Shown here: positions 1 through 7,120 of the stretch, piece by piece | Layout of the letters: each line of letters begins with the position of its first letter | Numbering within the stretch: the stretch's first letter is position 1 | From: Candidatus Aerophobota bacterium | GTDB taxonomy: Bacteria; Aerophobota; Aerophobia; Aerophobales; Aerophobaceae | Reading direction: 5' to 3' | DNA length: 15,347 bases | NCBI GenBank assembly: GCA_030672545.1 | Contig: DAOVGF010000064.1 | Span: 1 to 15,347 of the forward strand | Notes under the pieces: generated by a model | What the model was told of the DNA's origin: nothing | Seen by the model: only the letters and a program-made list of their open reading frames with translations | Database searches by the model: none | Program-made: the position numbers and the translations under genes

Positions 1-701
1 GATTCAATGAACCAGGCTCCTTCCAGATAAATTAAAGCCTGGTCGAAGAGCTTACTTTGCCAATATTGCTGTCCACTGTTAAGGAAATAAATAAAAAGTT
101 CTTCTTTTCCCTCTTTTGAGGTAGAAACAGTTTTGTAGTCACCTATTGCCTTATCCATCATTTGGAAGGCTTTTTCGTGATTACCTAACCGATAATGGAT
201 AAGAGCCAGATGAATCTGTTCTCTAGCTGCCTCGGGGAGATTTTGCTCATCACTGTCAGTTTCCCGAAGTTTAATAGATGTCTCTATCCAGTTCAGGGCA
301 CTTTCAAAAAGGCCTCGGGCGTGTTTTTCTTTTCCTTCAATCTGATATTCTTTGCCCCAAATATAGGCAATTTCTCCTAAATGAAGGTAAGATAAAGGAA
401 ACTTAGGATAGAGGCTAATAACGGCGCGGTATTGTTTTACCGCTTCCGGATAATAATCAGGGTTGTGATTGGCGGCAAAGAAGTAAGAGGTAGCCAGTCT
501 TACCCGAGCTTCCAGATTATCCTTATCTATCTCTACGATAGATAAATAGAGCTGGATAGCTGAGTCATAGTTACCTTCCTGAAAAGCCTGACCAGCTTTC
601 TTCAGTACTCCCTGGGGGGTTTCTTGAGGAAGTGTAGAGCCAGAGAAAGCAAGTAAGGTTACCGTACACAGTAAGGGAATTAGTTTTCGGAAATTCCTCA
701 T
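1..701 (-). CDS. Exported tetratricopeptide-repeat protein (C-terminus cut by window edge)
   Basis: The reading frame is open from an ATG at 699-701 to the window edge, giving 233 residues. It begins with a Sec-type signal peptide (MRNFRK, then hydrophobic LIPLLCTVTLLAF), so the protein is probably periplasmic or surface-located. After it come TPR-like helical pairs near residues 31-64 (AGQAFQEGNYDSAIQLY), 84-117, 160-190 (ALIHYRLGNHEKAFQMM) and 205-233. TPR arrays are protein-interaction scaffolds with no catalytic role of their own, so the partner is unknown. A GGAG ribosome site lies about 6 bases before the ATG. The gene is divergent from the GGDEF/HD-GYP gene. The plus-strand frame inside it (195-380) is a shadow. 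Confidence 0.85.
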   Translation of the reverse strand, partial: MRNFRKLIPLLCTVTLLAFSGSTLPQETPQGVLKKAGQAFQEGNYDSAIQLYLSIVEIDKDNLEARVRLATSYFFAANHNPDYYPEAVKQYRAVISLYPKFPLSYLHLGEIAYIWGKEYQIEGKEKHARGLFESALNWIETSIKLRETDSDEQNLPEAAREQIHLALIHYRLGNHEKAFQMMDKAIGDYKTVSTSKEGKEELFIYFLNSGQQYWQSKLFDQALIYLEGAWFIE

Positions 702-747
702 CGGAACTCCGTTATTTCAAGGAATACTCTTATTAATTGCCCATTAG

Positions 748-773
748 ATTATCAGTTACCTAATAAATGTCAA
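748..773 (-). promoter_or_regulatory. Candidate promoter for the TPR gene
   Basis: On the minus strand a perfect TTGACA (768-773) is followed by GATAAT (748-753). The spacer is only 14 bases, shorter than the usual 16-18, so the pairing is uncertain. The position fits a leader of about 40 bases before the TPR start codon. Confidence 0.3.
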
Positions 774-799
774 ACGAAATAATTTTTTGTTTCTCCAGG

Positions 800-827
800 T
801 TGCCTGATTAGGATTTTCCATTATAAT
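800..827 (+). promoter_or_regulatory. Sigma70-like promoter for the GGDEF/HD-GYP gene
   Basis: TTGCCT (800-805), a 16-base spacer and a perfect TATAAT (822-827) lie 37 bases before the ATG at 865. This predicts a short leader that starts near 834 and carries the GAGGAAAG ribosome site at 853-860. Confidence 0.55.
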
Positions 828-864
828 AAAGAAGTGTTAAATTCTTCAGATTGAGGAAAGCAAT

Positions 865-2610
865 ATGCCCTGGTGGAATACTCCTTATGGTATGATTCTG
901 TCTTTTGGTCTGGTTGTTTTATTGGTGTTGGTTCTGAGAACACATATCTGGCGCAACCTCTGGACACTTCAGCGAAGGACTCAAAGTGAAGTTACCCGAG
1001 TTTTTGTAGACGTTTACAAGGCTATTGACCGGGGTGGTAGTATCCGGGAACTCCTGCTTTTAGGAGTCCGAACTATTGCCCGACAACTTGGTGCTGCTGC
1101 TTCCCTGGTTCAACTTCTGGATGAGGAAGGAGAGCAAATTGAGGAGGTGAGCTATAATCTTGATGTTCAAAGAGAAGACTGGGGGAAGAGATATTTGAGT
1201 ACCCTTAGTACCCAGGACCAAAAGGAGTCTATCTACGTTCGAAATGTCCGCAAGGATCCCACTATCATGTCTACGGGGCCCTGGGATAAGAATGGCTTCA
1301 CCTCTTTTCTTTATGTTCCCGTGATAAAAGAGGGGAAAATAAGAGGTCGTTTCTGGGTGTTGAGTCGTAAACCTCTAAAGTACCCTCGGGACAAACTGGA
1401 TCTTCTTTCTTCACTGGCAGGTCTGCAAACTCTGGCTGTTGAGAGAATGAATCTCATTGATGTTTTAAAAGCTAAGTCCTACCAGGATGACCTCACCAGG
1501 TTGTACAACCGCAGGTATTTTCATCTTCGTCTCAGTGAGGAAATAGCTCGTTCTGCTCGCGGAGGAGAGCCAGTTTCTCTTTTGATTTCTGACCTTGATA
1601 ATTTTCGTACTCTCAACGAGATACTGGGCCACCAGGGAGGAGACAAAGTCCTCAGAGAAGTAGGTAAAGTTACGAAGTCCTCTGTGCGAGCCTGTGATAT
1701 TCCCACCCGGTATGGAGGAGATGAGTTTGCCATCATTCTTCCTGAGGCTGATTCTCTTACGGCCCTGAAAACTTCTAAGCGCTTACTGAAGGCTGTCCAG
1801 GAGGCTCCCGGTATTCTGGATGAGGCCAGTCCTTTTGGAGTGACTATGAGTATCGGATTAGCCTCTTTCCCCGAGGACGCCCGTTCTATAGAGGATTTAA
1901 TTTCCAAGGCAGATAGGGCTATGTTATCGGCCAAGCACTACCCGGACAAAAAGATTATGAGCTGGAAGATGTTGAAAGGGACCGGGGAGGAAATTCCATC
2001 AAGAATTTCCTCTAAGGATATTGTTCAGGAATTGGCCTATGCTTTAGCAGAAATTGTTGACCGTAAAGATGGCTATATTTTTGAGCACTCTCGGCTAGTC
2101 TCAGAACAATCAGTTATTTTTGCCAAGGAGATGAAGTTTGACCAGGCCGGGCTGAGACAAATTCAAATGGCTGGACTTCTACATGATGTGGGGAAATTTG
2201 CTGTGCCTGAAGAGATTTTAAATAAGTCTACTCCTTTGAGCAAAAAGGGATGGGAAGGCATAAAAATACATTCCATCGCCGCGGTAGATATTTTAAGGCA
2301 TATTAGAGGTTTAAGAAATATTATTCCTATAGTAAAAAGTATCCACGAAAACTATGACGGTAGCGGTTATCCAGAGGGTCTGGAAGGGGAAAATATTCCC
2401 ATTGAGGCAAGAATCATTGCGGTAGTAGATGCTTATTGGGCTATGAGGACTCCTCGACCATACCGGGGGGCTCTTACCCATGAAGAAACTTTATCCAGAA
2501 TTAAGGAGGACTCTGAGAAAAAGTATGATCCTAAGATCACCAGCGCCTTTATTGATTTTTGCCAGAAATCAAGTTTTAAAGAAGGGCTGAAGAAGATTTA
2601 TAATGGATAG
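865..2610 (+). CDS. Membrane-anchored GAF-GGDEF-HD-GYP cyclic-di-GMP signalling protein
   Basis: This 581-residue protein should both make and degrade cyclic di-GMP. One transmembrane helix (about residues 9-25) is followed by a GAF-like sensor region (about 45-195). The GGDEF cyclase domain starts at D209 (DDLTRLYNRR) and has an intact GGDEF signature at 284-288. An RxxD inhibitory site (275-278) sits exactly five residues before the signature, so product feedback is likely. The HD-GYP phosphodiesterase domain (about 385-565) has H408, HD at 440-441, H469, H494, GYP at 501-503 and D522. Two deviations are visible: the usual HHE before the GYP loop is IHE, and the usual DAYDAM is DAYWAM (W525). 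The ATG has a GAGGAAAG ribosome site, and a promoter lies just upstream. Family assignment is certain; which activity dominates is not. Confidence 0.95.
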   Translation: MPWWNTPYGMILSFGLVVLLVLVLRTHIWRNLWTLQRRTQSEVTRVFVDVYKAIDRGGSIRELLLLGVRTIARQLGAAASLVQLLDEEGEQIEEVSYNLDVQREDWGKRYLSTLSTQDQKESIYVRNVRKDPTIMSTGPWDKNGFTSFLYVPVIKEGKIRGRFWVLSRKPLKYPRDKLDLLSSLAGLQTLAVERMNLIDVLKAKSYQDDLTRLYNRRYFHLRLSEEIARSARGGEPVSLLISDLDNFRTLNEILGHQGGDKVLREVGKVTKSSVRACDIPTRYGGDEFAIILPEADSLTALKTSKRLLKAVQEAPGILDEASPFGVTMSIGLASFPEDARSIEDLISKADRAMLSAKHYPDKKIMSWKMLKGTGEEIPSRISSKDIVQELAYALAEIVDRKDGYIFEHSRLVSEQSVIFAKEMKFDQAGLRQIQMAGLLHDVGKFAVPEEILNKSTPLSKKGWEGIKIHSIAAVDILRHIRGLRNIIPIVKSIHENYDGSGYPEGLEGENIPIEARIIAVVDAYWAMRTPRPYRGALTHEETLSRIKEDSEKKYDPKITSAFIDFCQKSSFKEGLKKIYNG

Positions 2611-2615
2611 AGAGG

Positions 2616-2701
2616 TGCCGGAGGTGGGAGTCGAACCCACACGAGGGTTAAGCCCCACTGGATTTTGAGTCCAGCGCGTCTACCAGTTCCGCCACTCCGG
2701 C
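2616..2701 (-). tRNA. tRNA-Leu, anticodon CAA
   Basis: Read on the minus strand this is an 86-base class II tRNA. The acceptor stem GCCGGAG/CTCCGGC closes with discriminator A. The anticodon stem CTGGA/TCCAG encloses loop CTCAAAA, giving anticodon CAA (reads UUG, Leu). A long variable arm (GGG..CCC) and a T-arm GTGGG-TTCGACT-CCCAC complete the fold. The 3' CCA is not fully encoded (ACC then T). The gene ends 5 bases past the stop codon of the convergent GGDEF/HD-GYP gene. Confidence 0.97.
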
Positions 2702-2719
2702 AAGATATTTATCCTTTTG

Positions 2720-2748
2720 ATTATAGATAAATTCTGGCGATTGGTCAA
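2720..2748 (-). promoter_or_regulatory. Sigma70-type promoter of tRNA-Leu
   Basis: On the minus strand TTGACC (2743-2748), a 17-base spacer and a perfect TATAAT (2720-2725) predict a start near 2713. That is about 12 bases before the mature tRNA 5' end at 2701, as expected for a stable-RNA promoter. Confidence 0.75.
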
Positions 2749-2764
2749 GTTGCAGTTTTTCTTA

Positions 2765-2804
2765 TTGACGAAATTATAAACTCGTATAATACTTGTTACA
2801 AGTA
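2765..2804 (+). promoter_or_regulatory. Possible promoter with overlapping palindrome, upstream of the radical SAM gene
   Basis: TTGACG (2765-2770) and a perfect TATAAT (2785-2790) are separated by only 14 bases. The palindrome TACTTG-TTA-CAAGTA (2790-2804) covers the expected start site and could be an operator. It is the nearest promoter-like signal to the radical SAM gene, and the palindromic repeat lies between them. The short spacer keeps confidence low. Confidence 0.3.
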
Positions 2805-2844
2805 ATAACAGGTAAGTTTCCCTAAAAAATGTGGGACTCCCCAT

Positions 2845-2966
2845 CGTCATTGTGAGGAACGAGATTCCTTGCGTCATTGCGAGGGATAAAGTCCCGAAGC
2901 AATCTCAGGGAAAGCGCATTCTTTTTGGGAGATTGCCACGCCCGCCTTCGGCAGGCTCGCAATGAC
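2845..2966. repeat. Composite 'GTCATTGCGAG' palindromic repeat (MITE-like)
   Basis: The main unit (2871-2966) has perfect 11-bp terminal inverted repeats, GTCATTGCGAG at 2873-2883 and CTCGCAATGAC at 2956-2966. An inner 8-bp pair GCAATCTC (2899-2906)/GAGATTGC (2929-2936) nests inside, so the whole unit folds as one long hairpin. Immediately before it, 2845-2868 is a second, truncated left end (CGTCATTGTGAGGAACGAG). Short intergenic palindromes with these ends are known as dispersed non-coding elements in several bacterial lineages. No transposase is encoded, so it would be non-autonomous. Confidence 0.8.
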
Positions 2967-3038
2967 AAAAAAGAGGGTAATTTTAGGAAAACTAAACTAT
3001 TACCTATTACTAAAATAAAACAGTTACCTTCTAAAAAT

Positions 3039-4523
3039 ATGAATAAATCTGAGATGAAAATACTTTTACTTTATCCCCAGTATCCAGACACTTTTTGGAG
3101 TTTTAAACATGCATTGAAGTTTATTTCTAAAAAAGCAGTTCATCCTCCCTTGGGATTATTAACTGTTGCTGCCATGCTGCCCAAAGAATGGAATAAAAAA
3201 GTCATTGATATGAATGTTCAAAAGTTGAAAGATAAAGACATTAAATGGGCAGACTATGTATTTATTGGTGCTATGGAGGTTCAAAAAGAGAGTGTTAAGA
3301 AAGTTCTGGAAAGGTGTAAAGCTCATAGTGTAAAAATTGTTGCAGGCGGGCCTTTGTTTACTGCCTCTCATGAGGATTTTAAGGACATTGATTATTTTGT
3401 CCTTAATGAAGCAGAGATTACTTTACCAATATTTCTAAAAGATTTAAAGAATAACTGGGCCAAACATATCTATTCAACCAAAGAGTTTCCAGACATAGAA
3501 AAGACGCCAGTCCCCCTTTTTGAACTTATTAATATGAAAAAATATGTATCTATGAACATTCAATATTCTAGAGGGTGCCCTTTCGATTGTGAATTTTGTG
3601 ACATAACAGCTCTTTTTGGCAGAAAAGTGAGAACAAAAACTAAATATCAAGTATTAGTTGAATTAGAAAATCTATATAACTTAGGATGGAGAGGCAGTAT
3701 TTTTTTTGTTGACGACAACTTTATTGGGAATAAACGTAAATTAAAAGAAGAAATTTTGCCGGCAATAATTTATTGGATGGAACGACGAAAATATCCTTTT
3801 GTGTTTTCGACAGAAGCTTCAATTAATCTTTCCGATGATGAAAAACTAATGCAAATGATGGTTAATGCTGGATTTAATTCTGTTTTTGTGGGGATTGAAA
3901 CACCGAATGAAGATAGTTTAGCAGAATGCAACAAATATCATAACAAAAATCGTAATTTAGTAAACTGTGTCAAGAAAATTCAAAGTTTTGGTATGGAAGT
4001 AACTGGAGGATTTATTGTGGGATTTGATAATGATCCTCCTTCAATTTTCCAAAGGCAAATTGAATTTATTCAAAAAAGCGGAATAGTTACGGCAATGGTT
4101 GGATTGTTAAATGCTCCTAAAGATACTAGGCTTTATCATCGTCTTAAAAAGGAGAAGAGATTATTAAAAAATACTTCGGGTAATAATACTGACTTCTCAC
4201 TCAATTTTACTCCTAAAATGGATTACACAAAACTTATTGAGGGATATAAGAAGATTATTAAAGGAATTTATTCTGTTAAACCTTACTACGAGCGGGTCAA
4301 TAAATTCTTGAGAGAATGTAAACCATCACAAAAGTTGCGTTTTCATTCCGGTTATCCGGGAGCATTTTTTAAATCTATATGGTTTCTTGGTATAAAGGAT
4401 AAGGGAAGGATTTATTACTGGAAGCTCTTTTTTTGGTCTTTATTCAGACATCCACGACTTTTTCCACTGGCAATCACTTTTGCTATTTATGGATACCATT
4501 TTCGTACGATATTTGCAATTTAG
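3039..4523 (+). CDS. Cobalamin-binding radical SAM protein (DUF4070 / HpnP-like family)
   Basis: This cytoplasmic B12-dependent radical SAM enzyme has 494 residues from the ATG at 3039. The N-terminus (MKILLLYPQYPDTFWSFKHA and on to about residue 150) is a B12-binding domain. The [4Fe-4S] motif CPFDCEFC places the cysteines at 180, 184 and 187. The C-terminal 130 residues match the DUF4070 extension in general character. Relatives include the hopanoid C2-methylase HpnP, but the substrate here cannot be read from sequence. The frame stays open back to a TTG at 2877 inside the repeat; I reject that start because the conserved N-terminus begins at 3039 or at the ATG at 3054. No good ribosome site precedes either ATG. 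The gene is visibly richer in A+T than its neighbours and stands alone, which suggests separate acquisition. Confidence 0.88.
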   Translation: MNKSEMKILLLYPQYPDTFWSFKHALKFISKKAVHPPLGLLTVAAMLPKEWNKKVIDMNVQKLKDKDIKWADYVFIGAMEVQKESVKKVLERCKAHSVKIVAGGPLFTASHEDFKDIDYFVLNEAEITLPIFLKDLKNNWAKHIYSTKEFPDIEKTPVPLFELINMKKYVSMNIQYSRGCPFDCEFCDITALFGRKVRTKTKYQVLVELENLYNLGWRGSIFFVDDNFIGNKRKLKEEILPAIIYWMERRKYPFVFSTEASINLSDDEKLMQMMVNAGFNSVFVGIETPNEDSLAECNKYHNKNRNLVNCVKKIQSFGMEVTGGFIVGFDNDPPSIFQRQIEFIQKSGIVTAMVGLLNAPKDTRLYHRLKKEKRLLKNTSGNNTDFSLNFTPKMDYTKLIEGYKKIIKGIYSVKPYYERVNKFLRECKPSQKLRFHSGYPGAFFKSIWFLGIKDKGRIYYWKLFFWSLFRHPRLFPLAITFAIYGYHFRTIFAI

Positions 4524-4933
4524 GTCTGGATCAATACAACTATCTAAAATTGTCTCCTCTCTTCTTGTTTTTGAAGGCTCACTTCTTTCTTTTTTCGCTT
4601 GGGCAAAGGAGAGGTTTAAGGGACCCGGCCAACTAAAGTTCAACTCCTATATGTCCCGAATCGGCATCGACAATATAAGGATCTACCAGCCTTCCGGGGC
4701 GAAGCCTTACTCCAAATAATTTAGCGATTCAGTCATCGGGGCAAGACTACCATTGGAACTACCTTATCCTAATCACCGGGACTGAGGGGGGGGTAGAGCA
4801 GCGAACTCACTGCGTCTTGATAACTGGAAGCAATTTCATAGTCCTGGTTGTCGCCTTCTGTGTAAAAGTGCGACATTTACCAAAATCCTCTAACCTAAAA
4901 TGTCCATTTTATCAGTATTTTAGATTATAGATT
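4524..4933. other. Gene-poor stretch after the radical SAM gene
   Basis: I see no convincing gene here. Short open frames occur on both strands (for example 4480-4719 plus, 4440-4643 minus), but they overlap the radical SAM end, lack family motifs and lack ribosome sites. A run of eight G's lies at 4786-4793. From about 4615 the base composition is less A+T-rich than in the gene before it. It may be eroded coding DNA. Confidence 0.5.
4769..4876 (-). CDS. Possible 35-residue small ORF
   Basis: An ATG at 4874-4876 opens a frame beginning MSHFYTEGDNQDYEIASS and closing with TAG at 4769-4771. It is acidic and soluble-looking, with no family I recognise. An AGGATTTTGGTAA stretch precedes the ATG, which is not a good ribosome site. 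The eight-C run near its 3' end would make the frame prone to slippage. It could equally be chance or a remnant of a larger gene. Confidence 0.15.
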   Translation of the reverse strand: MSHFYTEGDNQDYEIASSYQDAVSSLLYPPLSPGD

Positions 4934-4956
4934 GACGACATTATGTCGTCTTTTTT
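4934..4956 (+). terminator. Rho-independent terminator-like hairpin before the sugar operon
   Basis: GACGAC (4934-4939), loop ATTAT and GTCGTC (4945-4950) are followed by six T's (4951-4956). Read as DNA, the arms extend to a 17-base palindrome GACGACAT-T-ATGTCGTC, so an operator role is an alternative. It lies between the radical SAM gene and the sugar operon promoter, where a terminator is expected. Confidence 0.5.
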
Positions 4957-4973
4957 ACTAAACACACGTCAAT

Positions 4974-5007
4974 TTGACTTTTAAAGATTATTTGATACGT
5001 ATTAAAT
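4974..5007 (+). promoter_or_regulatory. Sugar operon promoter region with 18-bp operator-like palindrome
   Basis: TTGACT (4974-4979) is a good -35 box. The -10 box 16-17 bases on is weak (TACGTA/ACGTAT). It is covered by an 18-base palindrome with one mismatched pair (4990-5007, core ATACGTAT at 4995-5002). A repressor bound there would block the -10 region, as LacI/GntR-type sugar regulators do. The centre resembles the palindrome at 12676-12687. The cognate regulator is not identified. Confidence 0.4.
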
Positions 5008-5073
5008 GCTCAAACAATGAAAAACCAAAAAGTTAAGGAATGCGAAGGAAGATAGATGGAGTGAGGAGATTTG

Positions 5074-5835
5074 ATGAAAGAAAAAAAAATTATTGAAATG
5101 AGAGGTATAAGTAAGAGTTTTGGGGGAGTTCGAGCTTTGGACAAAGTTGATTTTGAAATATATTTCAACGAAGTTTTAGCTCTGGTAGGGGACAACGGGG
5201 CCGGTAAGTCAACCCTGGCTAAGATAATATCTGGGGTTTATCCCCCAGATGAGGGAGAGATCTTTTTCGAAGGCCAAAAAGTGCAAATTAATAACCCAAG
5301 AGAAGCCCGCGAAATTGGAATTGAGATGATCTATCAGAACCTGGCTTTGTTCAACAGGATTGATGTGAGTGGCAATCTTTTTATGGGTAAAGAGTTGTTT
5401 CTACCTGGTATCTGGGGAAAATATTTTAAGTTTTTGGATAATAAGAAAATGCACAAAAAAAGCTACGAGTTTCTTCAAGGGTTAAAGATAGACATCGGAT
5501 CTACCAAGAAAAAAGCGGGTGTTCTTTCGGGTGGGCAACGCCAAGTCGTAGCTGTGGGAAGAGCAGTCCTGTGGAAGAGAAAACTCCTGATTATGGATGA
5601 ACCTGCCGCCGCTCTGGGGGTAAAAGAGAGCGGAGAAGTATTAAAGCTAATTGAAAACTTGAAAGAAAAGGGGCTCTCTATTTTGGTTATCAGTCATAAT
5701 TTACAGCATGTGTTTTCGGTAGCAGACCGGATTATTGTCTTAAGGAACGGACGCAGAGCGGGAGAAAAAGAAGTAAAGTATACTACGGGGGATGAGATAG
5801 TGAAATTGATTGTTGGTGCCGACGTTATTATATAG
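5074..5835 (+). CDS. Sugar ABC transporter ATP-binding protein (single-domain, FrcA-like)
   Basis: This ATPase powers sugar import at the inner face of the membrane (253 residues). Walker A GDNGAGKST is at 39-47, the Q-loop glutamine at 88, the signature LSGGQ at 151-155, Walker B LLIMDE at 171-176 and the H-loop histidine at 208. EPAAALGVKES after Walker B is typical of ribose/fructose-type (CUT2) ATPases. Most CUT2 ATPases (RbsA, XylG) are about 500 residues with two ABC domains. This one has one, as in FrcA, so it should work as a homodimer. I chose the ATG at 5074 over the TTG at 5071 because GTGAGGAG ends 5 bases before it. It is first in an operon with the binding protein, permease and isomerase. 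Confidence 0.95.
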   Translation: MKEKKIIEMRGISKSFGGVRALDKVDFEIYFNEVLALVGDNGAGKSTLAKIISGVYPPDEGEIFFEGQKVQINNPREAREIGIEMIYQNLALFNRIDVSGNLFMGKELFLPGIWGKYFKFLDNKKMHKKSYEFLQGLKIDIGSTKKKAGVLSGGQRQVVAVGRAVLWKRKLLIMDEPAAALGVKESGEVLKLIENLKEKGLSILVISHNLQHVFSVADRIIVLRNGRRAGEKEVKYTTGDEIVKLIVGADVII

Positions 5836-6066
5836 ATAATTTGCTTGATTGTGTTTCGAGAGGATTTTCATAAAGGTGTAACTTATTTCTTTGATGAGTT
5901 TTAAAAAAGAGAGTAGTGTTAATTTTTGGGTTAAAGGGTCAAAAATCCAGCAAGGGAGGTGAGAATGACTATTTTCAGCACACGAGACCCTTAAACTACA
6001 ATTATGCGAGGAGGTAAGTTGCAGCGTGGGATATTGGATGATTATTCCTGCCTGCAAAAATAAAAA
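5836..6066 (+). other. Leader between ATPase and binding-protein genes with SD-led mini-ORFs
   Basis: This 231-base gap carries two unusually strong ribosome sites. GGGAGGTGAG (about 5954-5963) precedes ATG at 5965 and a 9-codon frame MTIFSTRDP ending at 5994. GAGGAGGT (6008-6015) precedes a TTG at 6019 whose 14-codon frame (MQRGILDDYSCLQK) stops at 6061-6063, three bases before the binding-protein ATG. A GTG at 6026 in another frame runs to TAA at 6071-6073, overlapping the alternative ATG at 6073 (TAATG). The 7-base complement AAGGGTC (5934-5940)/GACCCTT (5986-5992) could enclose the first mini-ORF. Leader peptides or translational coupling are possible; no experiment supports this. Confidence 0.4.
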
Positions 6067-7008
6067 ATGTTAATGAGAAGAACCAAGAAGACATTAGTCG
6101 GTATTTTCATAGGTATAACCCTGATCACGCTGACTGCGTTGGGGTGGGCAGGAGAAGTACAGGCCAAGGAATTTCGGGTGGGGATGGCCTTGAAAATCAA
6201 GGATAACCCGTTCTTTATTTCTCTGACTGAGGGAGCCCTGAGTGAGGCCAGTAAACATGCGAATCTGGATCTGACCATAGTTTATGCTGAAGAGAAGGCT
6301 ATGACTCAAATGGGCCAGGTAGAAAGCTTTGTTGCAGCCGGAGTTGATGCTCTTATCATCAGCGCCGTTGACACCAAAGCCTTAATTCCTCCCATAGAGT
6401 TAGCCAATAAGGCCAATATACCAGTTTTTTGCGTGGATACCGGGGTGGAAGGAGGCAAAATTGAAACTCTTATCGCCTCAGATAATCATTTAGCTGGACT
6501 GTTGGGCGGTGTATACATGGTGAAGAGACTCAACGGCCAAGGAAACGTCGTTCTTATCGAGTGGCCTACCTCCCAGTCCTGCCGGGAAAGAATTGAGGGA
6601 GTAGAAGCAGTTCTGAGCATCTATCCCGACATGAAAATAATCCACCGAGAAATGGGTAAACTTCCCCCAGAGACCACCACGCTGGCGGAGAATATTTTGA
6701 CTGCTTTCCCGGATGTAGATGTTATCTATACCGTAGCTGATATCTTCACCATTGAATTCTACCGGGTAATTAAAATGGCTGGCAAACGAGATGAGATGTT
6801 TCTGGTGAGTGTTGACGCCACTGCTGAGGCCAGGAAGTTAATGAAGGAATCCAATTGTTATGGAGCAAGCGTAGCCCAGCAGCCATTCTTGATGGGTGAA
6901 TTATCTGTGCGGTGTACGATGCAGTATCTAACTGGAGAGAAAACCTCTTTTCCTGACTTCATACCGGTGGCAGTCAAATTGATTACCAAGGAAAATGTAG
7001 AGGAATAA
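6067..7008 (+). CDS. Periplasmic sugar-binding protein (RbsB / Peripla_BP_4 type)
   Basis: This is the substrate receptor of the CUT2-type importer (313 residues). A signal peptide has a basic start (MLMRRTKK), a hydrophobic core and likely cleavage after VQA at residue 33. The mature protein starts like ribose-binding proteins (FRVGMALKIKDNPFF, 36-50) and keeps family landmarks: VDALIISAVD near 93-102, CVDTG at 122-126 with the ligand-contacting aspartate, and ASDNHLAG at 137-144. The sugar cannot be named. The start is ATG 6067 or ATG 6073; neither has a close ribosome site, while a very strong GAGGAGGT lies about 52 bases upstream in front of a mini-ORF. Translation may therefore depend on coupling. 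Confidence 0.93.
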   Translation: MLMRRTKKTLVGIFIGITLITLTALGWAGEVQAKEFRVGMALKIKDNPFFISLTEGALSEASKHANLDLTIVYAEEKAMTQMGQVESFVAAGVDALIISAVDTKALIPPIELANKANIPVFCVDTGVEGGKIETLIASDNHLAGLLGGVYMVKRLNGQGNVVLIEWPTSQSCRERIEGVEAVLSIYPDMKIIHREMGKLPPETTTLAENILTAFPDVDVIYTVADIFTIEFYRVIKMAGKRDEMFLVSVDATAEARKLMKESNCYGASVAQQPFLMGELSVRCTMQYLTGEKTSFPDFIPVAVKLITKENVEE

Positions 7009-7014
7009 GCAGCT

Positions 7015-7048
7015 AGGGAGAGGGCTGTTAATAAGCAGCCCTCTCCCT
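7015..7048 (+). terminator. Strong intercistronic hairpin after the binding-protein gene
   Basis: A perfect 13-bp stem (arms 7015-7027 and 7036-7048, outer bases AGGGAGAGGGCTG) closes an 8-base loop TTAATAAG and starts 7 bases past the stop codon. What follows is only moderately T-rich (TTCGTTTCTT). In transport operons such hairpins often stabilise or partly terminate the transcript, so that binding protein exceeds permease. I favour that over full termination because the permease and isomerase follow. Confidence 0.7.
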
Positions 7049-7120
7049 TCGTTTCTTACCTGATGGAACTTCATCCGGGAAGATTGCAAGAGAAAAACCA
7101 AGAGGGAAAAAGGCTTTTCT

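Noticed and set aside
1521..1934. 137-residue open frame antisense to the GGDEF domain
   Set aside because: It is a shadow of a well-supported gene, with no ribosome site and no family motif.
2845..2966. The repeat as a CRISPR array
   Set aside because: There are only one full and one partial unit, with terminal inverted repeats and no regular spacers; no other spaced direct repeats were seen in the window.
2877..3038. N-terminal extension of the radical SAM frame from a TTG start
   Set aside because: It lies inside the palindromic repeat and its flank, reads as unconserved sequence and has no ribosome site. The conserved B12-domain start is at 3039 or 3054.
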